From Mycobacterium gordonae (GTDB lineage: Bacteria > Actinomycetota > Actinomycetes > Mycobacteriales > Mycobacteriaceae), in the NCBI RefSeq assembly GCF_017086405.1, contig NZ_CP070973.1, positions 3,256,739 to 3,320,738 of the forward strand: 64,000 nt of DNA. The letters run 5' to 3'. The notes below the pieces were generated by a model, which did not search any database, was not told the DNA's origin, and saw only the letters and a list, made by a program, of their open reading frames with translations. The position numbers and the translations under genes were made by a program. Positions within the stretch are counted from its first letter, which is position 1. Every line of letters starts with the position of its first letter. Positions 49,528-60,200 of this stretch are shown piece after piece.

Positions 49528-52068
49528 ATGTCCTACTTGGTTGCTACGCCGGACTTGGTCACCGCAGCCGCGGACAATCTGGCAGCTATACGCACGGCCC
49601 TGGGCTCGGCCGCGTCGGCGGCGGCGGGCCCCACGACCGGTTTGGTGGTTGCTGCCGGCGACGAGGTATCGGCGGCCATCTCGCAATTGTTCGGCAGCTA
49701 CGGCGAACAGTTCCAGGCGCTGAGCGCGCAGGCGACCGCATTTCATGCGGACTTCGTGAGTTTGCTGAACGGCGGCGCGACGGCCTATGCCGCTGCCGAA
49801 ACTGCGGCCGCATCGCCGTTGCAGACTGTGCTCGACGTGGTGAACGCGCCAACTCAGACATTGCTGGGACGCCCGTTGATCGGCAATGGCGCCGACGGCC
49901 CGGACGGGACGGGGTCGAATCCCGGGAGGGACGGTGCGCCGGGCGGCATCCTGTACGGCAACGGGGGCAATGGCGGGGCAGGTGGACCCACCGGCGGCGC
50001 GGGCGGTGCCGGTGGAGCCGCCGGGTTGATCGGCAACGGCGGAATCGGTGGTGCCGGGGGTGCGGGGCCGGCTGTCGGCGGAGCCGGCGGCGCCGGTGGT
50101 GCCGGTGGCCTGTTGTTCGGCAACGGCGGCGCCGGCGGTGCTGGTGGTGTGGGAGCGACCGGGACCGGGGCCGGCGGCGCCGGGGGCAATGCCGTGCTGT
50201 TCGGCGACGGCGGCAACGGCGGCAGCGGGCCGACCGGCGGCGCCGCTGGTCGCGCGGGAGTTTTCTACGGTAACGGCGGCGACGCCGGCACCGGGTCTGG
50301 GCAGGCCGGAGCCAACGGCGGCTTGTTCGGCAATGGCGGCAACGGCGCTTCCAGCGCGACAACTCCCGGCGGTGCCGGGGGTAACGCGTACTTCGGCAAT
50401 GCCGGAAACGGCGGATCGAGCGCCGTTGGTGCCGGCGGTGCCGGCGGGAACACCATGATCGGCCAGGGCGGGAACGGTGGTTCGGCCGGGGGCGCGGAGA
50501 GCGCGGCGGGCGGGACCGGCGGCAGCGCCGGGCTCTATGGTTCTGGCGGATACGGCGGGAACGGCGGCGCCGGCTTGGCAGTTGCTGGCGTCATTGGTCT
50601 CAGTGGCGGCTTCGGCGGTGCCGGCGGTAGCGGCGGACTGCTTGGCGGTAACGGTGGAGCCGGTGGTGCCGGCGGCACAGGTGGGGCCGGCGGTATCGCC
50701 GGAGCCGGAGCTGGCGGTAACGGGGGGGCGGGCGGCAACGCCAGTTTCTTCGGTAATGGTGGGGCCGGCGGAGCCGCCGGCGACGGCGGCGCAGGCTTCC
50801 TCGCCCTCCCCGGCGGCGCCGGTGGCGTGGGTGGTGATGGCGGCACCGCCGGGTTGCTGGTCGGTAACGGTGGAGCCGGTGGCAACGGTGGAGCCGGCGG
50901 AGTAGGCGGTGGCACCCTCGGCAAAGGCGGCGCCGGCGGCGCTGCCGGAGTCGGCGGCGACGGCGGACTGCTGTACGGGAATGGCGGTGACGGCGGGGCC
51001 GGTGGAGCCGGCGGAGCCCGCGGAAGCGTCGGCGCATCAGGCGGGAACGGTGCCAATGGCGGTGATGGCGGCAATGCCACGTTATTCGGTACCGGTGGGG
51101 CCGGTGGCGCAGGTGGGGCCGGTGGAAGCCCCGGCGGAGGCGCCGCCGGCGGACCCGGCAACCCGGGCACCAACGGCCTGTTCGGGACGGGCGGTTCACC
51201 CGGCGCCGCCGCGAGCTCCTACTCCGCTGCGAGCACCTCGCCTCTGGGGCCCTACGAGGACCTGCTGACTAACACGCGCGCCAACCTGCAGAGCATCGGC
51301 GATGCGTGGCTGGCTGATCCGGTGCCATTCGTGAACCAGTTCCTCACCAACCAGTTCAATTACGCTTCGCTGAGCTTCACGGCGCTTACCAGTGCCACCC
51401 GGGACTTCACGATTGGGCTGGCCAATGTGCCTGCGAACCTGCGGGCCGGCGACGTGGCGGGGGCTTTGGTGGGTCTCTTCGTCAGTGGCATCAACGCCAG
51501 TGATTTCGCGAACATTCAATTGCTCGGCACCGTGGGCGACCTGTTTCCCCCTCTGACTATCCCCGGCGATATTTCGCAGAACTTCACGAACGTGATCAGG
51601 ACGGTCCTGGACACGAACATCGCCTTCGCGCTCGACACCACAGCCTTGACCGGGACAGCGACCGTTGGATTGCCGCTGGCGATGACACTCAACGCCGTGG
51701 GCTCGCCGATCACCACAGCGCTGGCGTTCGCAGACAGCGCAACCGCGGTTACGAGTGCACTGCAGGCCGGGAATATCCCGGCCGCAGCGACCGCACTGAT
51801 CGGTGCGCCGGCCAATATCGTCAACGGCTTCCTCAATGGCGAGGCCGTGCTGCCGCTGGGGCTGCCGCTATCGGCCACGGCAGGGGTTCCCGTGACGCTC
51901 GATATTCCCGTGGGAGGGATTCTGTCGCCTCTGCGGCCTTTGGTGGCCAATGTGGTCGCCCCGGTGATCGGGCCGGTTTCCGTCACCCTCGGGGGGACGC
52001 CCGCCGGCGGCATCATTCCCGCCCTACTCAGTTACGCACCCGGGCAGCTCGCCAAGGCGATCGCGTAG
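49528..52068 (+). CDS. PE_PGRS family protein with a non-repeat C-terminal domain
   Basis: 846 aa from ATG 49528. PE domain (about 1-95; [20 protein letters not shown], then [20 protein letters not shown]), linker [11 protein letters not shown], a PGRS region of about 430 residues of GGAGG-type repeats, then a C-terminal domain of about 280 residues ([40 protein letters not shown]; ending [10 protein letters not shown]). The C-terminal domain resembles that of the broken PE gene downstream (both have IQLLG- or IKVLG-type segments followed by DLFP, and end in LGGTP then Y-x-P). PE_PGRS proteins are exported by ESX systems to the cell envelope; the exact role is unknown. Confidence 0.92.
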   Translation: MSYLVATPDLVTAAADNLAAIRTALGSAASAAAGPTTGLVVAAGDEVSAAISQLFGSYGEQFQALSAQATAFHADFVSLLNGGATAYAAAETAAASPLQTVLDVVNAPTQTLLGRPLIGNGADGPDGTGSNPGRDGAPGGILYGNGGNGGAGGPTGGAGGAGGAAGLIGNGGIGGAGGAGPAVGGAGGAGGAGGLLFGNGGAGGAGGVGATGTGAGGAGGNAVLFGDGGNGGSGPTGGAAGRAGVFYGNGGDAGTGSGQAGANGGLFGNGGNGASSATTPGGAGGNAYFGNAGNGGSSAVGAGGAGGNTMIGQGGNGGSAGGAESAAGGTGGSAGLYGSGGYGGNGGAGLAVAGVIGLSGGFGGAGGSGGLLGGNGGAGGAGGTGGAGGIAGAGAGGNGGAGGNASFFGNGGAGGAAGDGGAGFLALPGGAGGVGGDGGTAGLLVGNGGAGGNGGAGGVGGGTLGKGGAGGAAGVGGDGGLLYGNGGDGGAGGAGGARGSVGASGGNGANGGDGGNATLFGTGGAGGAGGAGGSPGGGAAGGPGNPGTNGLFGTGGSPGAAASSYSAASTSPLGPYEDLLTNTRANLQSIGDAWLADPVPFVNQFLTNQFNYASLSFTALTSATRDFTIGLANVPANLRAGDVAGALVGLFVSGINASDFANIQLLGTVGDLFPPLTIPGDISQNFTNVIRTVLDTNIAFALDTTALTGTATVGLPLAMTLNAVGSPITTALAFADSATAVTSALQAGNIPAAATALIGAPANIVNGFLNGEAVLPLGLPLSATAGVPVTLDIPVGGILSPLRPLVANVVAPVIGPVSVTLGGTPAGGIIPALLSYAPGQLAKAIA

Positions 52069-52239
52069 CTAGCAGACCATACCGGCGTACCGGCGTAAGT
52101 GCTTGCGGAGCACGACGCACTGTCCAGCCGAGCGCGACGTGATGCGTCACTCAGTAATACCTACTGATCTGACGTTTTAAATTCAACAAGATCGGGTACC
52201 CGCGCGCCTACGACAGGTGTACAACAAGGGGGGCCGACC

Positions 52240-54098
52240 GTGTCGTTCGTGATCGCCGAGCCGGATTTCGTCGCCACGGCAGCTGGTCAATTGGCTGGAA
52301 TTCGATCCTCTATCGCTGCCGCCGCGCAGGCTGCCGCTACTCCGACGACCGGCATCGCCGAGGCCGCGGCTGATGAAATCTCGGCAGCAATCTCGCGTCT
52401 GTTCGGCGCCTTCGGGCAGGAATTTCAAGCGGTGAACTCCCAGGCGGCGGCGTTTCACGCCGAATTCGTGCGCCTACTGAAGAGCAGCGCGGCCGCTTAC
52501 TTCGCCGCTGACCTCGCCAACGCCGAGCAGGTCCTGTTCGATGGTGTCAGCGGTGCCGCACCGGCGGCTCCCGACCCGCTCGGTGGTTTGCTGGATGGGA
52601 TTGTCGGCGGTACCGGCACGACAGGTGGCGGATTGGGCGCGCTCGGTGGCATTCTGGGCCCGCGGGGCACAACCACCGGCGGTTTGGGCACTCTGCTGGG
52701 CGGCAGTGGCGGTATCCTCGGCCCGCTTCTCTTCGGCGGAACGGGCGGTCTGCTCGGCCCGCTGGTGGGCGGCAATGGCCTGCTGACGGGCCTGGTGGGA
52801 GGGGGGCGCTGGCGCCGGTCTTCGACAGCGCGGGTGAGCAGCTCGGCCTGCTGGCTTCAGGGTTCCTCAACGGCACCGGCGCTCCGGCGCTGACCAACGC
52901 GCTGCAATCGCTCACCGGCCCCATCGGAACAATTCCCGTCATCGGCGACCTCGGCCGCACTTTGCTGCCCGGGTTGTTCCCCGCCGCCGTCACCGCGCCG
53001 GTGTATCCGGCCGGCAGCGCCTGGCAGCAACTCTTCACCAACACCTCCAACAACCTGTCGGCGCTCAACACCGCCTTCGGCCAAGACCCCTTCCCCGTGC
53101 TGCGGCAGGTGCTTGCCAATCAGCAGGGCTACGCGGTCCAGATCGGTCAGGAGATTTCTTTCCTGGCGCAGAACCCAGCGCTCTGGGCAGAAGTGACCCT
53201 CAATAATCTCGCCGCGGCGAACCCGGTGCTGGCTCTGCAGACGGCGCTGGCCGATCAGGTGACCTACGGGAACACGGTCGTCAGTTCACTGAGCAGGTTC
53301 GGCACCGATGTGCAGGCCGGTTTGGGCCAATTCCAGACCAGCATGCAGGCGGTCAGCCAGGACATCGAGGCCGGCGACTACAACGGCGCCGTACAGGACG
53401 GCACGGCCGCATTCCTCAACCTCTTCATCACCGGGTTCGACACCAGCAATTTGAACAACATCAAGGTGCTCGGCCCCGCGGCCGACCTGTTCCCCCTGTT
53501 CGCCATCCCGGGTCAGGAAGCTCAGACGTTTGCGAATTTGATTCCGCCCGGCAGCGTGCCGAACAAGATCATGCAGAACGTCGCCAACATGCTCAGCGCG
53601 TTCGCCGACACCAGCATCTCGACCACCATCGACTTCACGCTCATCCCCCCGGCGCTGACGCTCGACGCCAACTTCGGGTTGCCGCTGTCGGTCCTCTTCT
53701 CGGTGCTGGGAGCACCGGTCGCCGGGCTGGACGGCTTCGCAACCGCGGGCACCGTTATCGGAAACGGAATCGCGACGGGCAACATCGGCATGATTGCCGG
53801 CGGCCTTTTCGATTTCCCGGCCTACGTTCTCGACGGCGCGCTCAACGGGACCACCCTGGTCGACCTGACGATGAACGCGCAACTGCTGCCAGGTATCTCG
53901 CTGCCGATCGTGCTGCACCTGCCGTTCAACGGAGTTCTCGTTCCGCCGCAGCAGGTGTCCGCCACGGTCCCGCTGGACATTCTGGGCATCCCGATCCCGA
54001 TCAACCTGACCTTGGGCGGTACGCCGTTCGCCGGTCTGGCCAACACGTTGCTGGTCTACACGCCGCGCCACCTGGCCGACGCCATCACGCCTGCCTAG
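52240..54098 (+). pseudogene. PE family gene split by a frameshift in a G6 tract
   Basis: GTG 52240 starts a PE domain (MSFVIAEPDFVATAAGQLAG, then AISRLFGAFGQEFQAVNSQA) followed by a Gly/Leu-rich region (GTGTTGGGLGALGGILGPRG). At GGGGGG 52801-52806 the frame is lost. With one more G it would continue as GALAPVFDSAGEQLGLLASG and run without a stop to 54098 through a C-terminal domain of about 400 residues (SAWQQLFTNTSNNLSALNTA; ending TPRHLADAITPA). The second part is in full coding shape, so the defect is recent, or is an assembly error, or is a phase-variable tract. Restored length about 619 aa. The C-terminal domain is of the same kind as in the preceding PE_PGRS. Confidence 0.85.
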
Positions 54099-54272
54099 CC
54101 CCACCGACGCTTCTGCCCTGCGGCGTGCCGTCGGAAGGCGGCAACTGCCCGCAGAGCTGACACGGTTCGTCTGCAGGCCGCGTGCCCGGATTCTGTGCCG
54201 AGTGGGCGCGGCAGCGACGTATGCTCTGGTCTCACCAGACACGCTGTGTTTGCTGCCGGAAGAGAGGGCCGA

Positions 54273-57194
54273 ATGACGGTCGAGTTCCGCCTGCTCGGCG
54301 ACGTCGAGGTGTGGGTGGACGGGCGGCGGCTGGAGATCGGCCATGCCCGACGGCTATGTGTGTTGGTGGCGTTGCTGGTGGATGCCAATCATGCGGTTTC
54401 CCCGGAGCAGTTGGTGGATCGTGTGTGGTCGGATCGGCCGCCGCGCCGGGCCCGGAACTCGCTGGCGGGATACGTATCTCGCCTGCGGAGTCTGCTCACC
54501 GACACCGACGGTGTGACGATCTCGCGGGGGCCGTCAGGCTATGTGCTCAGTGTGGACGCGTCGTCAGTGGATCTGTACCGGTTCCGGGATCTGGCGGCGC
54601 GGGCGCGCGCGAGTTCCGATCCGGTCGAGGCTGCGGCGTTGTTCGATCAGGCGTTGCAGGTCTGGTCCGGCGAGCCTTTCACGTTCCTGGACACGCCGTG
54701 GGTGAACGAGGTTCGTAGTGCGGTGCGTGCGGAGCGGTTCGCGGTGGAGCTGGATCGCAATGACGTGGCGTTGGGGGCGGGACGTCATGGTGAGCTGTTG
54801 GTGGAGCTGCGTGCGTCGCAGGCTGCTCATCCGCTCGATGAGCGGCTGGCCGCACAGTTGATGCTGGCGCAGTACCGGTGTGGTCGCCAGGCCGATTCAT
54901 TGGACACCTACCGACGCACCCGGCTTCGGCTCGTCGAGGAACTGGGCGTCGAACCCAGCCCGGCCCTGGCCCGCGTCCATCAGCAGATCCTCGCCGGTGA
55001 CGCCCGCCATCGCGCCGAGCCTGCGGTCACCGTGGACGCAGTGCCGGTGCGTCCGGTGGTGTGTGAACGGTCGCATTCGGAATTGCTGCGTCGGGCGACG
55101 AGCTTTGTGGGCCACGAGCGGGAGTTGGCGCAGACGGTGGCGGCGGTGGGGGAGGGGCCGCTGGTGACGTTGGTAGGGGTGGGGGGCGTGGGCAAGACGC
55201 GGCTGGCGTGGGAGGTGGCGCGGCGAGAACAACAGCGGTTTGTCGACGGGGTGTGGCTGTGTGAGTTGGGCCCGTTGGACAACGGTGAGGCGGTGGGCCA
55301 TGCGGTGGCGGCGGCACTGAGGTTGCGGCAGCAGCATGGGATGGGCGTCGAGGAGTCGGTGATCGAGTATCTGCGGTCGCGGACCGCGCTGGTAGTTCTG
55401 GACAATTGCGAACACGTGGTGGAGGCGGCGGCGGGATTGGCCCAGCGCATCGTGCGTCAGTGCCCAGGGGTGTCGGTGCTGGCCACCAGTCGTCAGCCGC
55501 TAGGGGTTGAGGGCGAGCAGATGGTGGCCATCGCGCCGTTGTCGGTGGAGGACGCGACGCGATTGTTTGTGGATCGGGCGCGGGCCGGTGTGCCGGGTTT
55601 CAGGGCGGAAGGGCAGCCGGCGGGGACGGTGGCTGAGATTTGCCGGCGGGTGGATTGTCTGCCGCTGGGGGTGGAGTTGGCCGCGGCGCGAATGCGGGTG
55701 ATGAGCGCAGCCGATGTGGTGCGGCGGCTGGATCGGTTGGGGTTCTTGCGGGGTGTGCTGCGTGGTGCACTGCCACGTCAGCAGAGTTTGGTGGCCACCA
55801 TCGATTGGTCGTATCGGTTGCTCACCGAGGCTGAACAGGTGTTTTTTGCGCAACTGTCGGTGTTTGCGGGGTCCTTTGATCTGGCGGCCGCCCACGCGAT
55901 GTCTGGCAGCGGTGATGAGGACGAGACGCTCGATTTGCTGGCCGGTCTGGTCGACAAGTCGATGGTGGTGGTGCGCAACCTGACCGACCACACCCGCTAC
56001 GCGGTCTTGGAAACCCTGCGCGCGTACGGGCGAGAACGCCTGCAGGACCTGGGAATCGAGAATCCGCTGGCGGTTCGGCACGCGGAATACTTCACCGATC
56101 TGGCCGAGCGCGCGGGGGCCGGCGTGGAGACCGCTGAGGAACGTGTCTGGATCGAACGGGTGCTGCCCGACTATGACAACTTGCGCACCGCATTCGAGCG
56201 GGCGATGGCTGAGCAGAACATCGACCTAGCGCTTCGACTGATCGCGGCGTGTGCGGAGATTTTCGGCATCCGCGTCGGATATGAGGTGTTCCGGTGGGCC
56301 GAGCGCGTCGCCTCGGTTGCCGCTCCCGAACATCCGCTGTATCCCGCGGTGGTCGGCACGGCCGCACGGGGAGCGTGGGCCCGCGGTGAGTATGGGGCCG
56401 CGCGAAGACTGGCGGACCTGGCAAGCGGGCGGGTGCCCGGCCCCGGTACGTCGCGGATCGCCTATCCCGGAGATGTGCTCGCCGATCTGGACCTGCATGA
56501 GGGACAGGTCGAACGGGTTCTGCGCTATTGGGACGAACAGGTGGCGGTGGCTCGGCGGGGCGGCAACCCGATCAGGCTGGGACAGACGCTCTCCACCGGT
56601 GCAGTACTGCACGGGGTGCTGGGAGGCGACTTCGATGCGTATCTGCCCGCCGCGCGCGAAGGCGTGGACATCGCCGAAACCACCGGAAACCCGACAGCCC
56701 GCTCAACCGCCTACTTCGGACTGGCCTTCCTGCTCAAGCGGGCCGAACCGGCACGAGCTCTGGCCTTGTTCGACGAAGCGGCGAGCCTGGCCGGGGACGT
56801 TCAGAACTTCTGGTGGTATGGCATTGCGTTGATGGAGGCCGCCGCGACGCGAGCCGTGCACGGTGATCCCACGGCGGCAGCGCATTTGTTCGACGACGTG
56901 CTGGACCACTGGGACCGTGTGGGCGATTGGACGGAACTATGGATCAGTTTGCGCTACGTGACGAGATTGCTACTTAGGCTCGGAGCCGAGGACGACGTGG
57001 CGTTCCTGCACTGGGCACAGGTCAACGCGGGTAAGGTTTCGCCTTTGCATGCCGATCAGCTGACCGCGTTGCAGGCAAGCCTTGGCCCGATTCGTTTCGC
57101 TGCTCACCGGGAGTCGGCTCCCGACGGCGCCGAGGTGGTGGCTCGGGCGCGATCGGCTTTGCAGCGCCACTCCCAACGCGCTGCCGCGGTGTAG
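54273..57194 (+). CDS. BTAD/AAA transcriptional regulator (AfsR/SARP-like)
   Basis: 973 aa from ATG 54273, AGAGAGGG upstream. N-terminal OmpR-like winged helix (about 1-90; EFRLLGDVEVWVDGRRLEIG, then ARNSLAGYVSRLRSLL), a bacterial transcriptional activation domain of helical repeats (about 97-242), an AAA/NB-ARC ATPase with P-loop VGVGGVGKTRLAWEVAR and Walker B TALVVLDNCEHVVEA, and a C-terminal TPR-like region. This layout is that of large actinobacterial regulators controlled by nucleotide binding. Its target is unknown; the neighbouring PE genes or the giant repeat gene are candidates only by position. It converges on the giant gene. Confidence 0.9.
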   Translation: MTVEFRLLGDVEVWVDGRRLEIGHARRLCVLVALLVDANHAVSPEQLVDRVWSDRPPRRARNSLAGYVSRLRSLLTDTDGVTISRGPSGYVLSVDASSVDLYRFRDLAARARASSDPVEAAALFDQALQVWSGEPFTFLDTPWVNEVRSAVRAERFAVELDRNDVALGAGRHGELLVELRASQAAHPLDERLAAQLMLAQYRCGRQADSLDTYRRTRLRLVEELGVEPSPALARVHQQILAGDARHRAEPAVTVDAVPVRPVVCERSHSELLRRATSFVGHERELAQTVAAVGEGPLVTLVGVGGVGKTRLAWEVARREQQRFVDGVWLCELGPLDNGEAVGHAVAAALRLRQQHGMGVEESVIEYLRSRTALVVLDNCEHVVEAAAGLAQRIVRQCPGVSVLATSRQPLGVEGEQMVAIAPLSVEDATRLFVDRARAGVPGFRAEGQPAGTVAEICRRVDCLPLGVELAAARMRVMSAADVVRRLDRLGFLRGVLRGALPRQQSLVATIDWSYRLLTEAEQVFFAQLSVFAGSFDLAAAHAMSGSGDEDETLDLLAGLVDKSMVVVRNLTDHTRYAVLETLRAYGRERLQDLGIENPLAVRHAEYFTDLAERAGAGVETAEERVWIERVLPDYDNLRTAFERAMAEQNIDLALRLIAACAEIFGIRVGYEVFRWAERVASVAAPEHPLYPAVVGTAARGAWARGEYGAARRLADLASGRVPGPGTSRIAYPGDVLADLDLHEGQVERVLRYWDEQVAVARRGGNPIRLGQTLSTGAVLHGVLGGDFDAYLPAAREGVDIAETTGNPTARSTAYFGLAFLLKRAEPARALALFDEAASLAGDVQNFWWYGIALMEAAATRAVHGDPTAAAHLFDDVLDHWDRVGDWTELWISLRYVTRLLLRLGAEDDVAFLHWAQVNAGKVSPLHADQLTALQASLGPIRFAAHRESAPDGAEVVARARSALQRHSQRAAAV

Positions 57195-57206
57195 CCACCG
57201 CCCAAA

Positions 57207-57253
57207 GACGCGGCACCGAAGGGCAGCTGCTGCCGCACGTCCGGTGCCGCGTC
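57207..57253. terminator. Large perfect hairpin between convergent genes
   Basis: GACGCGGCACCG (57207-57218) is the exact mirror of CGGTGCCGCGTC (57242-57253), a 12-bp stem enclosing a second stem GGCAGC/GCTGCC. It lies between the stops of the BTAD/AAA regulator and the giant repeat gene and would serve both strands. There is no U-tract, as is common for mycobacterial terminators. Confidence 0.7.
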
Positions 57254-57281
57254 GTCGGGGGCTCGGATCTAGGGCCGGGAT

Positions 57282-60200
57282 CTAGGTGCCGACCGAGACG
57301 CCGAAGCTGGCGTTCAATGCGGCCTGCAGGGCCAGTTGCAGGTTCAGCAGGACGTTGCGAATCGAGGCGCCGAGGGTCAGGCCGGCGTTGTTGAGGGACG
57401 TCAACAACGTGCCGCCGGTCTGGGTGAGACCTGCCAGGGCGTTCTCGAAGCCTGCGACGAGGGCTCCACCGGTTTGGCCGAACCCGGAGAGGCTGGCTCC
57501 GAAGCTGGCGCCGAGGGCGTTGTTGAAGACGGTCGCGGCCTGGTTGAGCGCGTTCAGCCAGATGCCCGCGATCGTGGCACCGGTCTCACCGCTCCCGGTC
57601 AGCGCCGCCACCAGATTGCTGGTGATCGCGGAGCCTGTCTGGGTCAGCCCGGACAGACTGGACGACAACCCGGCCGAGAGCGACTGACCCGCGTTCACCA
57701 AGCCGGTGATCCCGCTATTGAGCGCTGCGGAAAGTCCCGCCAGGTCGAGGTTGCCCGAGATCATGGCGTTGAGGGCGAGTGACAGGTCGGGCAGAGCGGC
57801 GTTGAGGCTCGCGGCCAGGTTGGCGCCGGCGTTGAGCAGGGCGTTGAGGCCGGCTTGCAGGGCCGGGGCGCCGGTCAGGGCGGCGTTGAGCGCGGCCTGG
57901 AAGGCGCCGCTGAGGGCGTTCAGCCTGGCCTCGAAGGCCGGCAGGCTCCCGCTCAGGGCGGCGTTGATCACCCCGGTGAACGCCGCCGACAAGGCGGGCA
58001 GGGTGGCTCCAAAGGACGCCGATAATTGCGCGGCCAGTGCCGGCAGGGCGCCGGTGAAGCTGGCTGCCAGGTTCTGCCCGGCGGTGACCAGCGCGTTGAA
58101 GCCGGCCTGGATGGCAGGAGCCCCAGCCAGAGCTGCGTTCACGGCAGCCTGGAAGGCCCCATTGAGCGCGGCCAGGCTGGCCTGGAATGCCGGCAGGCTG
58201 CCCGTGAGGACGGCGGACAGACCGGCCAGGTTCACGCTGCCCGAGAGCAATCCGGTCAACGCGACGGAGAGGTTGGGCAACGCGGCGTTGATGCTGGCGG
58301 CCAGGTTCGCCCCGGCGTTGAGCAGGGCATTCAGGCCGGCTTGCAGGGCCGGGGCGCCGGACAGAGCCGCACTCAACGCGGCGTTAAACGCCCCGGACAG
58401 GGCGCCCAGGGATGCCTGGAGAGCCGGCAGGCTGCCCGAGAATGCCGCGCTCAGTGTTGCCGAGAGGGCGGCGTTCAGCGCGGGTAGGGAGGCGCTGAAG
58501 CTGGCCGACAGGGCCGGCAGGGCACCGGCGAAGGTGGCGGCCAGGTTGGCCCCGGCGTTGAGCAGGGCGTTGAGGCCGGCTTGCAGGGCCGGGGCCCCGG
58601 ACAGGGCGGCGTTAAGGGCGGCGTTGAACGCCCCGGACAGGGCGCCCAGGGAGGCCTGCAAAGCCGGCAGGCTGCCCGACAGTGCCGCCGATAATGTGGC
58701 GTTGACGGCGGCGTTGAGGGCAGGCAAAGTGCCCCCGAAGGTTGCCGCCAGTTGCGCAGCCAGGCCAGGGAAGGCGGCACTGAGGCCGGCGGCCAGGTTC
58801 TGTCCGGCGGTGATCAGGGCGTTGAGTCCGGCTTGCAGGGCCGGAGCGCCACTGAGGGCGGCGTTGAGCGCGGTTTGGAAGGCGGCGTTGAGGGCGCCCA
58901 GGGAGGCCTCGAAGGCTGGCAGGCTGCCTGACAGGGCTGCTGACAGGGTGGCCGAGAACGCGGCGTTGAGTGCCGGTAGGGCACCGCCGAAAGCGGCTGA
59001 GAGTTGGGCGGCTAGGGCCGGGAAGGCGCCGGTGAAGCTGGCGGCCAGGTTGGTCCCGGCGTTGAGCAGGGCGTTGAGGCCGGCTTGCAGGGCCGGGGCG
59101 CCGGCGAACGCGGCTTGCAGGGCGGCGTTGAACGCCCCCGACAGGGCGCCCAGGGAGGCTTGGAAGGCTGGCAGGCTGCCGGACAGGGCGGCGTTGATCG
59201 CCCCGGTGAACGCCGCCGACAGGGTCGGCAACGTCGCTCCGAACGCCCCCGAGAGCTGAGCGGCCAGCGCCGGCAGGGATCCAGCGAAAGTGGCGGCCAG
59301 GTTCTGGCTGGCGGCCAGCAGGGCGTTGAACCCCGCCGACAATGCCGGTGCCCCGGACAGGGCCGCGGACAGGGCGGCCTGCAATGCGCCGTTGAGCGCA
59401 CCCAACGACGCCTGGAACCCCGGCAGGCTGCCCGACAACGCGGCATTCAGCGCGCCCTGGAAGGCGGTGTTGATCGCGCCCAGGGAGGCCGAGAAGGCCG
59501 GCAGTGCACCCGAGAACGCGGCGTTGAAGGCTGCGCTGAGCCCGTTGAGGCTGCCCGAGAGGGCTCCGGACAGGGCCGCGGAGAGCCCGGCCAGGTCGAG
59601 GTTGACGTTGAGCATGGCGCTCAGTGCTGTCGAGAGGTTGGGGAAGGCCGCGGCCAGGTTGGCGGCCAGGTTGGCCCCGGCGTTGAGCAGGGCGTTGAGG
59701 CCGGCTTGCAGGGCCGGGGCCCCGGACAGGGCGGCGTTAAGGGCGGCGTTGAACGCCCCGGACAGGGCGCCCAGGGAGGCCTGCAAAGCCGGCAGGCTGC
59801 CCGAGAACGCTGCCGACAGGGTCGCCGAGAGGGCGGCGTTGAGCGCGGGCAGCGCGGCTTGGAAGCTGGCCGACAACCCTGGTAGGGCACCAGCGAAGGT
59901 GGCGGCCAGGTTCTGTCCGGCGGTGATCAGGGCGTTGAGTCCGGCTTGCAGGGCCGGAGCGCCACTGAGGGCGGCGTTGAGCGCGGTTTGGAAGGCGGCG
60001 TTGAGGGCGCCCAGGGAGGCCTCGAAGGCTGGCAGGCTGCCTGACAGGGCTGCTGACAGGGTGGCCGAGAACGCGGCGTTGAGTGCCGGTAGGGCACCGC
60101 CGAAAGCGGCTGAGAGTTGGGCGGCTAGGGCCGGGAAGGCGCCGGTGAAGCTGGCGGCCAGGTTGGTCCCGGCGTTGAGCAGGGCGTTGAGGCCGGCTTG

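Noticed and set aside
52962..54098. Separate gene after the PE fragment
   Set aside because: The frame is open back to the G6 tract and joins the PE gene by a single-base change, so it is the 3' part of the same gene.
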